Positions 43,901 through 51,702 of a stretch of 64,000 nucleotides of DNA are shown in pieces (within the stretch, counting starts at the first letter, position 1; each line of letters starts with the position of its first letter). The position numbers and the translations under genes were made by a program. A model generated the notes under the pieces. That model was not told the DNA's origin, ran no database searches, and worked only from the letters and a program-made list of their open reading frames with translations. Source of the stretch: Mycolicibacterium frederiksbergense (lineage in GTDB: Bacteria > Actinomycetota > Actinomycetes > Mycobacteriales > Mycobacteriaceae); contig NZ_JARXVE010000001.1 of assembly GCF_029893345.1 (NCBI RefSeq), positions 434,001-498,000 on the forward strand, written 5' to 3'.

Positions 43901-44479
43901 GGACACCCGCTCAACGGCGTGGCGCATCTGCTGGCCAACCAGGTCGACACCCAGATCCCGGCGATTTTGGACGGCGACGTCGCCAATGATGCCCAGGTGC
44001 TTGTCGGCGGCATTCTGGCCTCGGTCAACCGTCGGGTGAACAAGAACGGACTTCCTTGGGCGTCAGCACAATTGGAGGACCTCACCGGTGGTATCGAGGT
44101 GCTGTTCTTCCCGCAGACCTACTCGCTGTTCGGCCACGAGATCGCCGACGACGTGGTGGTGTTGGTGAAGGCCAAGGTGGCCGCACGCGATGACCGGATC
44201 ACCTTGATCGCCCACGAGTTGGTGGTGCCGGACTTCACCAGCGCCCAAGCCGATCGGCCGCTGGCGGTCAGCATGCCCACCCGGCAGTGCACGATCGACA
44301 AGGTGAGTGCGCTCAAGGCTGTGCTGACCAACCATCCCGGCACCGCACAGGTGCATTTGCGGCTGATCAGCGGTGAACGCATCACCACTTTGGAGTTGGA
44401 TCAGACGCTGCGGGTGACCCCGTCCTCGGCGTTGATGGGCGATCTGAAGGCGTTGTTGGGACCCGGCTGCCTGGGGTGA
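40934..44479 (+). CDS. dnaE1: DNA polymerase III alpha subunit (replicative)
   Basis: A 1181-residue C-family polymerase. The N-terminal PHP domain ([13 protein letters not shown], then [12 protein letters not shown]) keeps its metal-binding histidines, consistent with the proofreading PHP exonuclease described for mycobacterial DnaE1. The polymerase catalytic aspartates are in [18 protein letters not shown] (about residues 417-434), after [12 protein letters not shown]. HhH, OB ([18 protein letters not shown]) and C-terminal domains follow. No intein interrupts it. Confidence 0.97.
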   Translation: MSGSSSGSFVHLHNHTEYSMLDGAAKVKPMIAEAQRLGMPAIGMTDHGNMFGASEFYNVATKEGIKPIIGIEAYIAPASRFNTKRVTWGDPSQKGDDVSGSGSYTHMTMVAENATGLRNLFKLSSLASFEGQLGKWSRMDAEIIAEHSAGIIATTGCPSGEVQTRLRLGHEQEAIEAAAKWQEIFGKENFFLELMDHGIEIERRVREGLLDIGKKLGIPPLATNDCHYVTREASQNHEALLCIQTGKTLSDPTRFKFDGDGYYLKSAADMRAMWDHQVPGACDSTLLIAERVESYADVWKFHDRMPIFPVPEGETQDTWLRKEVLRGLDRRFPTGPPQEYLDRADYEISVIVQMGFPAYFLVVGDLISHAREVGIWVGPGRGSAAGSLVAWAMGITNIDPIPHGLLFERFLNPERVSMPDIDIDFDDRRRGEMVRYASEKWGSDRVAQVITFGTIKTKAALKDSARVHYGQPGFAIADRITKALPPPIMAKDISVAGITDPTHERYKEAAEVRALIDTDPDVRTIYETARGLEGLVRNAGVHACAVIMSSEPLIDAIPMWKRAQDGAIITGWDYPSCEAIGLLKMDFLGLRNLTVIGDALENIKANRGIDLDLDHLGLDDPKTYELLARGDTLGVFQLDGSAMRDLLKLMRPTGFEDIVAVLALYRPGPMGVDAHTDYAKRKNGLQEIKPIHPELEEPLRDILSETYGLIVYQEQIMHIAQKVAGYSLGQADLLRRAMGKKKKEILDEAYGGFADGMKQNGFSQAAITALWDTVLPFAGYAFNKSHAAGYGLVSFWTAYLKANYPAEYMAGLLTSVGDDKDKAAVYLADCRRLGITVLPPDVNESVHNFASVGKDIRYGMGGVRNVGANVVQSIIAGRTEKGKYTDFSDYLSKIDITACNKRVTESLVKAGAFDSLGHARKGLFLIHADAVDSVLGTKKAEAMGQFDLFGDAGGGDAGESAFTIKVPDDEWEDKHKLALEREMLGLYVSGHPLNGVAHLLANQVDTQIPAILDGDVANDAQVLVGGILASVNRRVNKNGLPWASAQLEDLTGGIEVLFFPQTYSLFGHEIADDVVVLVKAKVAARDDRITLIAHELVVPDFTSAQADRPLAVSMPTRQCTIDKVSALKAVLTNHPGTAQVHLRLISGERITTLELDQTLRVTPSSALMGDLKALLGPGCLG

Positions 44480-44489
44480 GACTCCGGCT

Positions 44490-44516
44490 TGACCCGCGGG
44501 TAGTGGCCCCGGGTCA
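44490..44516. terminator. Possible bidirectional hairpin between dnaE1 and the methyltransferase gene
   Basis: TGACCCG (44490-44496) and CGGGTCA (44510-44516) form a perfect 7-bp stem with a 13-nt loop. It lies between two convergent genes and includes the methyltransferase stop codon. There is no T tract, which is common in mycobacteria. Confidence 0.4.
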
Positions 44517-45347
44517 GAATCGGTAGCGCAGGATTCGTGCTTTGCGGGCGCCGGTCTCGGTCATTCCGGTCAAGCGGGTGGCCACCCGCAGCCAGCCGGG
44601 AAAGAGATCGACCTCCGGTGCGTGCGCCAGGCTGGCCTCTTCCACCAACCGAAGTCGTGGGTTCCAGCTCTCCGGGTGGTGGGCATCCTTGAATCCCGGA
44701 TAGCCCCATAGGTTTCCGACGTCCTTGAACATCTTCTGCGGGGACAGCTTGATGGCGGCCCGGCTGAACCAGCCATTGCGCCCGTAGTCGTTGAAGGCCA
44801 ACTCTCCGGATCGGAAGTGCTCGATGATGGTGCGGAAGATCCCGATGATCACCGGTTCGGTCAGGAATGCAAACAGTCCGTCGGCCACCAGCATCGTGGG
44901 CCGGTCCGCCGGAATGTCGGCGGGCCAGTTCGGATCGGCCAGCGACGCGGCGATCGAATGGTCCTGTTGGTGCGGGGGCAATACTTGTTCGCGCACCGCG
45001 GTGATCCCCGGCAGGTCGACGCTGTACCAGTCGACCGTCGATGGCGGGGCTACCCGGTACAGCCCGCTGTCGAGGCCCGCGCCGAGGTCTACCACCACGG
45101 CGTCGGGATGCTCGGTGGTGAAGGCGCGCACCCGGTCGTCGAGCATCTTGGCGCGCAGGGCGGATTGGCACACCACGCTGGTCTGGACGCCCAATCCGGC
45201 GAAGTCGTAGTCGATCTTGCTCACCGCGTCGTCGGCGAACATGTCACCCAGAATCGGGTGCGGCCAGCGGCTGTCCAGTGCCCTGGCGTACATCGTGAGG
45301 AACGCGGTTTGTTCCACCGGTGTCAGGTGAGCTGTGGCAAGTCCCAT
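44514..45347 (-). CDS. Class I SAM-dependent methyltransferase (LCM/TcmP-like)
   Basis: A 277-residue protein of the leucine carboxyl methyltransferase-like family common in mycobacteria. The SAM-binding loop is VVDLGAGLDSGLYRV (about residues 84-98), followed by WYSVDLPGI and MLVADGLFAFLTEP. Family members O-methylate varied carboxylates or hydroxyls; the substrate is unknown. ATG 45347 has a -10 box seven bases upstream. It follows the membrane-protein gene on the same strand but seems to have its own promoter. Confidence 0.82.
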   Translation of the reverse strand: MGLATAHLTPVEQTAFLTMYARALDSRWPHPILGDMFADDAVSKIDYDFAGLGVQTSVVCQSALRAKMLDDRVRAFTTEHPDAVVVDLGAGLDSGLYRVAPPSTVDWYSVDLPGITAVREQVLPPHQQDHSIAASLADPNWPADIPADRPTMLVADGLFAFLTEPVIIGIFRTIIEHFRSGELAFNDYGRNGWFSRAAIKLSPQKMFKDVGNLWGYPGFKDAHHPESWNPRLRLVEEASLAHAPEVDLFPGWLRVATRLTGMTETGARKARILRYRF

Positions 45348-45354
45348 GACTGCG

Positions 45355-45360
45355 AACGTA
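45355..45360 (-). promoter_or_regulatory. -10 box TACGTT, leaderless start of the methyltransferase
   Basis: On the minus strand TACGTT is followed by seven bases and ATG 45347. Confidence 0.45.
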
Positions 45361-45372
45361 CACCCGCTGTCA

Positions 45373-45388
45373 GGCTGAACGGTCAGCC
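45373..45388. repeat. Perfect inverted repeat GGCTGA-N4-TCAGCC
   Basis: The 6-4-6 palindrome covers the stop codon of the membrane-protein gene and sits about 26-41 bp before the methyltransferase start, near its -35 region. It could end the upstream transcript or act as an operator. Confidence 0.4.
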
Positions 45389-46123
45389 CAAAACGTTCAC
45401 CGCCCTTGCGATTACGAGTCCGGCCGTGGACAGTGCGACCATCGCTTGCAGGGACATCATCATCTTGGCCCAGCGCGCCAGCGGCATGGTGTCGGTGGGG
45501 GAGAAGGCCATCACGTTGGTGAGGCTGACGTACAGGTAGTCAACGAAGGTGGGACGCCAATTCGGTTTCGCCACTTTGGGATTGCCCATCTGCGGGAACA
45601 TGAAATCGGGGTAGGGATGGGTTCCGTCCCGCCGAGCGAACGGTCCACCGCGATCGAGCTCCCAGTACCAGATGCCGAATGCGATCACATTGGTGACGAA
45701 GATCGCCGCACCGCTGCCCAGCAGGACCGCGGCGTTGTTGCTGACCTCGCCGGTCAGGATTTTCGCATCCAGCACCACCGCAGACAGGGTGTTGTCGACG
45801 GTGATCGCACCCAGCAGGACCAGGGATGCGTAGCGGCCGAGCCGGGTTGCCCGGGTCAGTCGGATTGGATTGAGCCAGACCAGCACTACCAACAACAGGA
45901 CCTCGGCGCTGGTCAGCGGCCAACGCGGCACCAGCGTGTAGTTGACCGGGATGGCCAGTTGCAAAGCGATTGCCGCGATGAGCGCCGCCAACACCGGTAG
46001 CCGGTTTTCCGGATCCCCGGGACGTAACCACGACGGCGCGCGGTGTTCGGCGTCCGACGCCAGCTGTTCCGCGCGCTGGACGAACTTCTGCACCGGGGAT
46101 TGCGGGTCAGGCGAGATGTCCAT
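45383..46123 (-). CDS. DUF1345-like integral membrane protein
   Basis: A 246-residue protein with about five or six hydrophobic helices (for example VLAALIAAIALQLAIPVNYTL near residues 45-64) and a conserved hydrophilic loop ending in FVDYLYVSLTNVMAFSPTD. The loop and the SxTNxxAFSPTD pattern recall DUF1345 or ion-channel-related membrane proteins. No transport motif or substrate can be named. ATG 46123 was chosen because the upstream extension overlaps the divergent SRPBCC remnant. Confidence 0.68.
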   Translation of the reverse strand: MDISPDPQSPVQKFVQRAEQLASDAEHRAPSWLRPGDPENRLPVLAALIAAIALQLAIPVNYTLVPRWPLTSAEVLLLVVLVWLNPIRLTRATRLGRYASLVLLGAITVDNTLSAVVLDAKILTGEVSNNAAVLLGSGAAIFVTNVIAFGIWYWELDRGGPFARRDGTHPYPDFMFPQMGNPKVAKPNWRPTFVDYLYVSLTNVMAFSPTDTMPLARWAKMMMSLQAMVALSTAGLVIARAVNVLG

Positions 46124-46141
46124 GGTGTCAGTGTGGCTGCA

Positions 46142-46147
46142 TACCCT
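46142..46147 (+). promoter_or_regulatory. -10 box TACCCT before the SRPBCC remnant
   Basis: TACCCT is followed by seven bases and ATG 46155, so the remnant keeps an apparently intact leaderless promoter. Confidence 0.4.
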
Positions 46148-46154
46148 GGCAGAT

Positions 46155-46277
46155 ATGCGTACACGGCACATAAGCCTCTGGATCGAAGCTAGGCCCGAGA
46201 CGGTGTACTCATATGCCGCCGAGCCGGGCAATCTGGCCGCGGACCTGGAGACGTTGCGCAGTTTGCTGGAAGGCTAG
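46155..46277 (+). pseudogene. Internally deleted SRPBCC (START-like) gene remnant
   Basis: A 40-residue frame. Its first 28 residues (RTRHISLWIEARPETVYSYA, then EPGNLA) match the beginning of small mycobacterial SRPBCC/polyketide-cyclase-like proteins. Its last 12 (ADLETLRSLLEG) match the end of the same family. The middle of about 100 residues is missing, yet the frame is preserved. The simplest reading is an in-frame internal deletion of a former SRPBCC gene. It could be expressed as a micropeptide because a -10 box remains upstream. Family similarity was judged by eye. Confidence 0.5.
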
Positions 46278-46303
46278 TGGTCGGACGACGACCCGCAAGA
46301 TAG

Positions 46304-46321
46304 GTTTCGGCTAACCGAAAC
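46304..46321. promoter_or_regulatory. Palindrome GTTTCGG-N4-CCGAAAC upstream of a Ddn-type gene
   Basis: A perfect 7-4-7 inverted repeat at about -33 to -50 relative to ATG 46354. This is TetR-operator-like in shape, but no regulator gene is adjacent. Confidence 0.5.
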
Positions 46322-46341
46322 ACCGAAAGGGCCAGTTCACC

Positions 46342-46347
46342 TAGTCT
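46342..46347 (+). promoter_or_regulatory. -10 box TAGTCT, leaderless start of the Ddn-type gene
   Basis: TAGTCT is followed by six bases and ATG 46354. The palindrome at 46304-46321 covers the matching -35 region. Confidence 0.5.
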
Positions 46348-46353
46348 GGCGTT

Positions 46354-46791
46354 ATGCCACTGACCGGAGACTACGAGCCAAGCACATCGGACTGGGCCCG
46401 GGAGAACGCCGAAGCCTATGTCGCTTCGGGTGGTACCGAAGGCACCGAGCTCAACGGCCGGCCGGTGATCCTGCTGACCACGATCGGCGCGAAGACCGGC
46501 AAGATCCGCAAGACACCGTTGATGCGTGTCGAGCACAACGGCGAATACGCGGTGGTTGCCTCGCTGGGCGGGGCCCCGAAACATCCGGTCTGGTACTACA
46601 ACATCACGAAGAACCCGCGGGTTGAACTGCAGGACGGCACGAAATCCGGGGACTACGACGCTCGTGAGGTCTTCGGCGACGAAAAGGAGCTCTGGTGGGA
46701 GCGAGCGGTGGCGGCCTGGCCCGATTACGCGGAATACCAAACCAAGACCGACCGGCAGATCCCGGTGTTTGTGCTTACCCCGGTGAAGTGA
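46354..46791 (+). CDS. Ddn-type F420-dependent nitroreductase family protein
   Basis: A 145-residue member of the deazaflavin-dependent nitroreductase family, close in form to Rv1558, which also precedes ilvA in M. tuberculosis. It has [20 protein letters not shown], then [20 protein letters not shown] and a C-terminal [10 protein letters not shown]. It probably uses reduced F420 to reduce quinones or other small molecules. The expression unit seems to be its own, with an operator-like palindrome upstream. Confidence 0.87.
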   Translation: MPLTGDYEPSTSDWARENAEAYVASGGTEGTELNGRPVILLTTIGAKTGKIRKTPLMRVEHNGEYAVVASLGGAPKHPVWYYNITKNPRVELQDGTKSGDYDAREVFGDEKELWWERAVAAWPDYAEYQTKTDRQIPVFVLTPVK

Positions 46792-46819
46792 TAGCGCCGG
46801 CCGGTGGCACCATTGACCG

Positions 46820-48097
46820 GTGACTGCCGAACTGAGCCCCCGTACGTCTCCGATGCTGTCAGCGGATGACATCGATGCGGCAGCCCGGCGGATTTCCGGA
46901 GTGGTCACGCGCAGCCCGCTGCAACTCTGCGAACGGCTGTCGGAGGTCACCGGCGCCACGGTGTATCTGAAGCGTGAAGATCTTCAGACGGTGCGCTCCT
47001 ACAAGGTGCGGGGCGCATTCAATCTGATGGCCCAGCTCTCGCCCGAGGAAGTCGCCGCGGGCGTGGTGTGTTCCTCAGCGGGCAATCACGCGCAGGGTTT
47101 CGCCATGGCCTGCCGGTCGATGGGCATCCACGGACGGGTCTATGTCCCGTCCAAGACGCCCAAGCAGAAGCGTGATCGCATCCGCTATCACGGCCGTGAG
47201 TTCATCGAGCTCATCGCAGGCGGGGCCACCTACGACGAGGCCGCCGCGGCCGCCCTGGAGGATGTCGCGCGCACCGGTGCCACGCTGGTGCCGCCTTACG
47301 ACGACCTACGCACCATGGCGGGACAAGGCACCATCGCTGCCGAACTGCTCGACCAGCTCGACGAGGAACCGGACCTGGTGATCGTCCCGGTTGGCGGCGG
47401 CGGGTGCATCGCGGGAATGACGACCTACCTTGCCGAGCGGACCGGCAACACCGCCGTCCTCGGGGTGGAACCGGCTGGTGCGGCATCGATGATCGCAGCA
47501 CTGGCCGCGGGCGAGCCGGTGACCTTGGAGCACGCCGACCAGTTCGTCGATGGTGCCGCGGTGGCACGGGCCGGAACGCTGACGCACGCGGCGCTGGCCG
47601 CCGCCGGCGACATGGTGTCGATGACCACGGTCGACGAGGGAGCGGTGTGCACCGCGATGCTCGACCTGTATCAGAACGAGGGCATCATCGCCGAACCCGC
47701 TGGTGCGCTGTCGGTGGCCGCGCTGATGGAAGCCGATATCGAGCCGGGCTCCACCGTGGTGTGCCTGATCTCGGGCGGTAACAACGACGTCTCGCGCTAC
47801 AACGAGGTGTTGGAGCGCTCGCTGGTGCATCTGGGTCTCAAGCACTACTTCCTGGTCGACTTTCCCCAGGAGCCCGGTGCCCTGCGCCGGTTCCTCGATG
47901 AGGTGCTCGGTCCCGGTGACGACATCACCCTGTTCGAGTACGTCAAGCGGAACAACCGGGAGACCGGCGAGGCGCTGTGCGGCGTCGAGCTGAGCTCGGC
48001 GGCCGATCTGGAGCCGCTGCTGGCCAGGATGGAAGCCTCCGACATTCTCGTCCAACTGTTGGAACCGGGGTCGCCGACGTATCGCTACCTGACCTGA
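46820..48097 (+). CDS. ilvA: Threonine dehydratase, biosynthetic
   Basis: A 425-residue PLP enzyme converting threonine to 2-oxobutanoate, the first step of isoleucine synthesis. The PLP lysine is in VRSYKVRGAFNLMAQL (about residue 58) and the phosphate-binding loop is VPVGGGGCIAGM. The C-terminal region (from about 335, HYFLVDFPQEPGALRRFLDE) is a single ACT-like domain that would sense isoleucine. GTG 46820 is the start. It follows the Ddn-type gene by 28 bp. Confidence 0.95.
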   Translation: MTAELSPRTSPMLSADDIDAAARRISGVVTRSPLQLCERLSEVTGATVYLKREDLQTVRSYKVRGAFNLMAQLSPEEVAAGVVCSSAGNHAQGFAMACRSMGIHGRVYVPSKTPKQKRDRIRYHGREFIELIAGGATYDEAAAAALEDVARTGATLVPPYDDLRTMAGQGTIAAELLDQLDEEPDLVIVPVGGGGCIAGMTTYLAERTGNTAVLGVEPAGAASMIAALAAGEPVTLEHADQFVDGAAVARAGTLTHAALAAAGDMVSMTTVDEGAVCTAMLDLYQNEGIIAEPAGALSVAALMEADIEPGSTVVCLISGGNNDVSRYNEVLERSLVHLGLKHYFLVDFPQEPGALRRFLDEVLGPGDDITLFEYVKRNNRETGEALCGVELSSAADLEPLLARMEASDILVQLLEPGSPTYRYLT

Positions 48098-48118
48098 GGC
48101 GGGTCAGCAGGCGGTGTC

Positions 48119-49339
48119 TTAGGCTCCGAAGTCGGACGCCGCTCGCTGGTCCCTGACGTTCCCGAAAGGTGAAGTGTCAGTGCGGACCGAGTTGCGGCGG
48201 CTGAACGCCCAGACTATGAACGCGCAGGTGGCGAAGGCGGCGCCGAGGATGCTCGAGCCGGTCCATCCCGCGACAGAGAACACAGCGGTGGTTGTGGCCG
48301 CTCCGAGGGCTGAGCCAAGCGAGTAGAACACCATGTAGCCGCCCATGACGCTGCTGATGCGGCCCGGGTGGGCCATGGTGAGCAGGTGCTGGTTGCTCAC
48401 ATGTACGGCTTGCACTGCAAAGTCGAGCACGATCACGCCAGCGATGACCAGCTGTAGTGACCACGATGCGTGCCCGATGGCTAGCCAGGACGCTGCTAGC
48501 AGTACGAGTGCCCCGCCTGTGACGGCACTGGCGAACCCAGAGTCGGCCCAGCGTCCCGCGCGGGCGGCGCCGAGCGCGCCGGCAAGCCCGGCAATGCCGA
48601 ACAGGCCGATCTGTGCCGTGCTGAGATGCCACGGTGCCGCTGCGAGTGGCAGCGCCAAGCCGCTCCACAGTGTGCCGAAGGACGCGAACAGGAAGAACGC
48701 GATCAGCCCGCGTGAGACGAACAGGCGTTCACGGAACAGCAGGCCAAATGAGGTCAGCACCTCTAGATAGGTGGCTCGTTCGGCACGCGTGTCGGGCGGC
48801 AGGAGCCTCGGGAGAAGGCATGCCAGCGCAACCAGGAGCACCGCGAGCACGGCATAGACGCTGCGCCAGCCCCACACAGCGGCGAGGGCGCCTGCGGCCA
48901 CCCGTGAACCGAGGATGCCGACGACAACTCCCGACGTCACCACGCCGAGGGTGCGGCCACGTTCTTCGGTGGTAGATAGGTCCGCAGCGTAGGCGACCGT
49001 GGTCTGCACGACGACAGCGAACAAGCCGGCGACTGCCAGTCCGGCGAGCAGCAGCCAGGTCCGTGTGGCTGCCGCGGCCAGCGCCACGCCGACCGCAGCC
49101 AGCAGAAGGTGACCGCTGATAAGTCTGCGGCGGTCGAACATGTCGCCGAACGGGACCAGAAGTACGAGTCCAACCAGATAACCGAGTTGCCCGCCCGTCA
49201 CGATCCACCCCAGATCGGCGTCCGGTATGCCCAAATCGCGGCCGATCTGGACGAGAACTGGCTGTGCCGCGTAGATGGTCGCGACGGCTACCGCGCACAC
49301 AGCGGCGAAAAGCGCTCTCCGGCCGAAGGTCAGTTCCAT
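48119..49339 (-). CDS. MFS transporter, drug-efflux type
   Basis: A 406-residue, twelve-helix major facilitator protein. The A-motif is seen in GDMFDRRRLISGHLLL after TM2, and FGRRALFAAVCAVAVATIY opens TM1. Proteins of this branch usually export small toxic compounds. ATG 49339 follows AAGGAGG at good spacing. It is divergent from an HxlR regulator, and a palindrome lies between them, so it is probably repressed by that regulator. Confidence 0.88.
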   Translation of the reverse strand: MELTFGRRALFAAVCAVAVATIYAAQPVLVQIGRDLGIPDADLGWIVTGGQLGYLVGLVLLVPFGDMFDRRRLISGHLLLAAVGVALAAAATRTWLLLAGLAVAGLFAVVVQTTVAYAADLSTTEERGRTLGVVTSGVVVGILGSRVAAGALAAVWGWRSVYAVLAVLLVALACLLPRLLPPDTRAERATYLEVLTSFGLLFRERLFVSRGLIAFFLFASFGTLWSGLALPLAAAPWHLSTAQIGLFGIAGLAGALGAARAGRWADSGFASAVTGGALVLLAASWLAIGHASWSLQLVIAGVIVLDFAVQAVHVSNQHLLTMAHPGRISSVMGGYMVFYSLGSALGAATTTAVFSVAGWTGSSILGAAFATCAFIVWAFSRRNSVRTDTSPFGNVRDQRAASDFGA

Positions 49340-49356
49340 CCACCCTCCTTCAATCG

Positions 49357-49371
49357 GTTGCATATTGCAAC
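49357..49371. promoter_or_regulatory. Operator-like palindrome GTTGCA-TAT-TGCAAC
   Basis: A perfect 6-3-6 inverted repeat in the 85-bp gap between the divergent MFS and HxlR genes, 18 bp before the MFS start. It is the best candidate for the HxlR binding site. Confidence 0.6.
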
Positions 49372-49424
49372 TGATCGAAGGCTACGGCAGAATGGTTTCA
49401 ATCAGCAACTCTTCGGGAGGTGTG

Positions 49425-49883
49425 ATGACCGAGTCGGCTCACCGCAGCGACGACGTGGCCTGGACTGATCCCACCTGCCCGGTCGCGCGCACGCTCGACC
49501 TGGTCGGGGATCGTTGGAGCCTGCTCATCGTCCGAGACGCCATGGACGGAGCGAAGGCCTTCAGTGACTTTCAGCAGCGCACCGGCATCGCTCGCAATAT
49601 CCTGACTGACCGCCTGCGCCGGCTGGTGGAGCGGGGCGTCCTCGACCGGGAGGCGGCCCCGTCAGGCCGGCGCCAGGTGTACACGCTAACCGAGGCCGGC
49701 CGTGACCTCTTCACCGTCGTTGTGGCTCTGCGTCAGTGGGGTGAGCGGCATGCGTACGCCCCTGGCGAGGTTCACTCTGTTCTGGTCGACGAGCGCGGTG
49801 TCCCGCTTCCGGAACTGCGGCCCGCATGCTCCCTGGGCGCTCCTGCTGACCTCGACACGACATTCCTGCGCAAGGATTGCTGA
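49425..49883 (+). CDS. HxlR-family transcriptional regulator
   Basis: A 152-residue winged-helix regulator. CPVARTLDLVGDRWSLLIVR (about residues 18-37) is the HxlR signature start. The recognition helix lies in FQQRTGIARNILTDRLRRLV and the wing in APSGRRQVYTLTEAG. A cysteine in DPTCPVAR is the conserved redox/electrophile-sensing position of many HxlR proteins. It likely represses the divergent MFS pump and itself. ATG 49425 follows GGGAGG; longer frames upstream overlap the MFS gene. Confidence 0.9.
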   Translation: MTESAHRSDDVAWTDPTCPVARTLDLVGDRWSLLIVRDAMDGAKAFSDFQQRTGIARNILTDRLRRLVERGVLDREAAPSGRRQVYTLTEAGRDLFTVVVALRQWGERHAYAPGEVHSVLVDERGVPLPELRPACSLGAPADLDTTFLRKDC

Positions 49884-49929
49884 ACGCGCACAGAGTGCCC
49901 CCCACAGTCGTTGGCCGAAGCCGAGATCG

Positions 49930-51702
49930 CTATCCGGGTAATGGGCTATCCCCAGGTGTCGACGCTGTGGATGCCCGCTTGACGGTGCGCACGATTGCGA
50001 ATGAATGTCCGGCCAGTGTCGTGCGGTCGGTGCCGATGACGGGCGTGTCCCAGGCCAAAACCAACTCGCCGGTGACCGGTACCGACACCGCGTCGGCGCC
50101 CAGGTTGCAGGCGATGCACAGCGCGCCCCGATGCAGCACGATCCAGCGCTGCTCCTCGTCGAAGTCGACCGTCATGTGGTCCAGCCACGGATCGGCGAAG
50201 TCAGGTTCGCTGCGCCGCAGCGCGATCAGATCGCGATAGGTCCGGTGCAGTCGATCGTGGTGACCGGTGCTGACCTCGTCCCAGTTCAGTTTGGACCGCA
50301 GGAATGTCGCCGGATCCTGCGGATCGGGGATCTCGTCGGCGTCCCAGCCGTGTTCGGCGAATTCCTTCTTGCGCCCTTCGGCGGTGGCGCGGGCCAACTC
50401 CGGCTCGGGGTGTGAGCTGAAGAACTGGAACGGCGAGCACGCGCCCCACTCCTCGCCCATGAATAGCATTGCTGTATAGGGCGATCCGAGGGCGATGGCG
50501 GCCTTGACCGCGAGCTGGCCGTACGTCAGACGTTGCGACGGCCGGTCGCCGACGGCCCGATTGCCGACCTGATCGTGAGTCAGGGTGTAGGCCAGCAGCC
50601 GGGTGCCCGGAATGGTGGCGGTATCCAGTGGCCGACCGTGTCGGCGGTGCCGGAACGACGAGTAGGTGCCGGCGTGGAAGTACCCGTGCGTCAACGTCTG
50701 CGCCAACGTCGACAACGATCCGAAATCGGCGTAGTAGCCTTGCCGTTCACCCGACACCGCGGTGTGGATGGCATGGTGGATATCGTCGTCCCATTGTGCG
50801 GTCAGGCCGTATCCGCCCCGGTCTCGTGGGGTGATCAACCGGGGATCGTTGAGGTCGCTTTCGGCGATCAGCGACAGTGGTCTGCCCAGTTCTTCGGCCA
50901 GGGCATCGGTTTCGGCCGCCAGTTCCTCCAGCAGGTGGATCGCCGTGGTGTCCACCAGCGCGTGTACCGCATCGAGGCGCAGACCGTCGGCGTGGAAGTC
51001 GCGCATCCAGCGTAACGCGCAGTCGATGATGTACCTGCGCACCTCGTCGGCGTCGGCATCGGACAGATTGATCGAACTGCCCCACGGATTGTGGCCGGTG
51101 GAAAGGTAGGGCCCGAACCGGGGCAGGCAGTTACCGGACGGACCGAGGTGGTTGAACACCGCGTCGATCAGCACGCCGAGCCCGCGCGCATGGCAGGCAT
51201 CGATGAACCGGATCAGCCCGTCGGGGCCGCCATAGGGTTCGTGTACCGCGTACCAGAGCACCCCGTCATAGCCCCAGCCGTGCGTTCCGCTGAATGCGTT
51301 GACCGGCATCAATTCCACGAAGTCCACACCGAGATCCACCAGGTAGTCCAGTTTCCCGATGGCGGAATCGAAAGTGCCTTCCGGCGTGAAGGTTCCAGTG
51401 TGGAGTTCATAGATCACCCGGCCGGCAATGGGGCGACCCGCCCAGTCGACGTCGGTCCAGGCGTCAGGCGTGGGGCGCCATAGCTGAGAGCGTGCGTGCA
51501 CGCCATCGGGCTGCCGCGGTGAGCGCGGATCGGGCAATGCCTGTTCGTCCTCATCGAGCACGAACCCGTACCGGGCGTTGGCCGGGCAGTCGACCTCTGC
51601 GCGCCACCAGCCGTCTGCGGAGTGGGTCATCTGATGCCATGTTCCGTCCACGTCCACCCGGACGCGCTCGGGCTTCGGTGCCCACACCGCGAATTCAGGC
51701 AT
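49930..51702 (-). CDS. treZ: Malto-oligosyltrehalose trehalohydrolase
   Basis: A 590-residue GH13 enzyme that releases trehalose from maltooligosyl-trehalose, the last step of the TreX-TreY-TreZ route. It begins PEFAVWAPKPERVRVDVDG (CBM48-like domain). The barrel carries DAVFNHLGPSGNCLP, the nucleophile region DGLRLDAVHALVD and the acid LIAESDLNDPR. ATG 51702 overlaps the end of treY by 8 bp, so translation is probably coupled. An open frame further upstream is inside treY. Confidence 0.94.
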   Translation of the reverse strand: MPEFAVWAPKPERVRVDVDGTWHQMTHSADGWWRAEVDCPANARYGFVLDEDEQALPDPRSPRQPDGVHARSQLWRPTPDAWTDVDWAGRPIAGRVIYELHTGTFTPEGTFDSAIGKLDYLVDLGVDFVELMPVNAFSGTHGWGYDGVLWYAVHEPYGGPDGLIRFIDACHARGLGVLIDAVFNHLGPSGNCLPRFGPYLSTGHNPWGSSINLSDADADEVRRYIIDCALRWMRDFHADGLRLDAVHALVDTTAIHLLEELAAETDALAEELGRPLSLIAESDLNDPRLITPRDRGGYGLTAQWDDDIHHAIHTAVSGERQGYYADFGSLSTLAQTLTHGYFHAGTYSSFRHRRHGRPLDTATIPGTRLLAYTLTHDQVGNRAVGDRPSQRLTYGQLAVKAAIALGSPYTAMLFMGEEWGACSPFQFFSSHPEPELARATAEGRKKEFAEHGWDADEIPDPQDPATFLRSKLNWDEVSTGHHDRLHRTYRDLIALRRSEPDFADPWLDHMTVDFDEEQRWIVLHRGALCIACNLGADAVSVPVTGELVLAWDTPVIGTDRTTLAGHSFAIVRTVKRASTASTPGDSPLPG

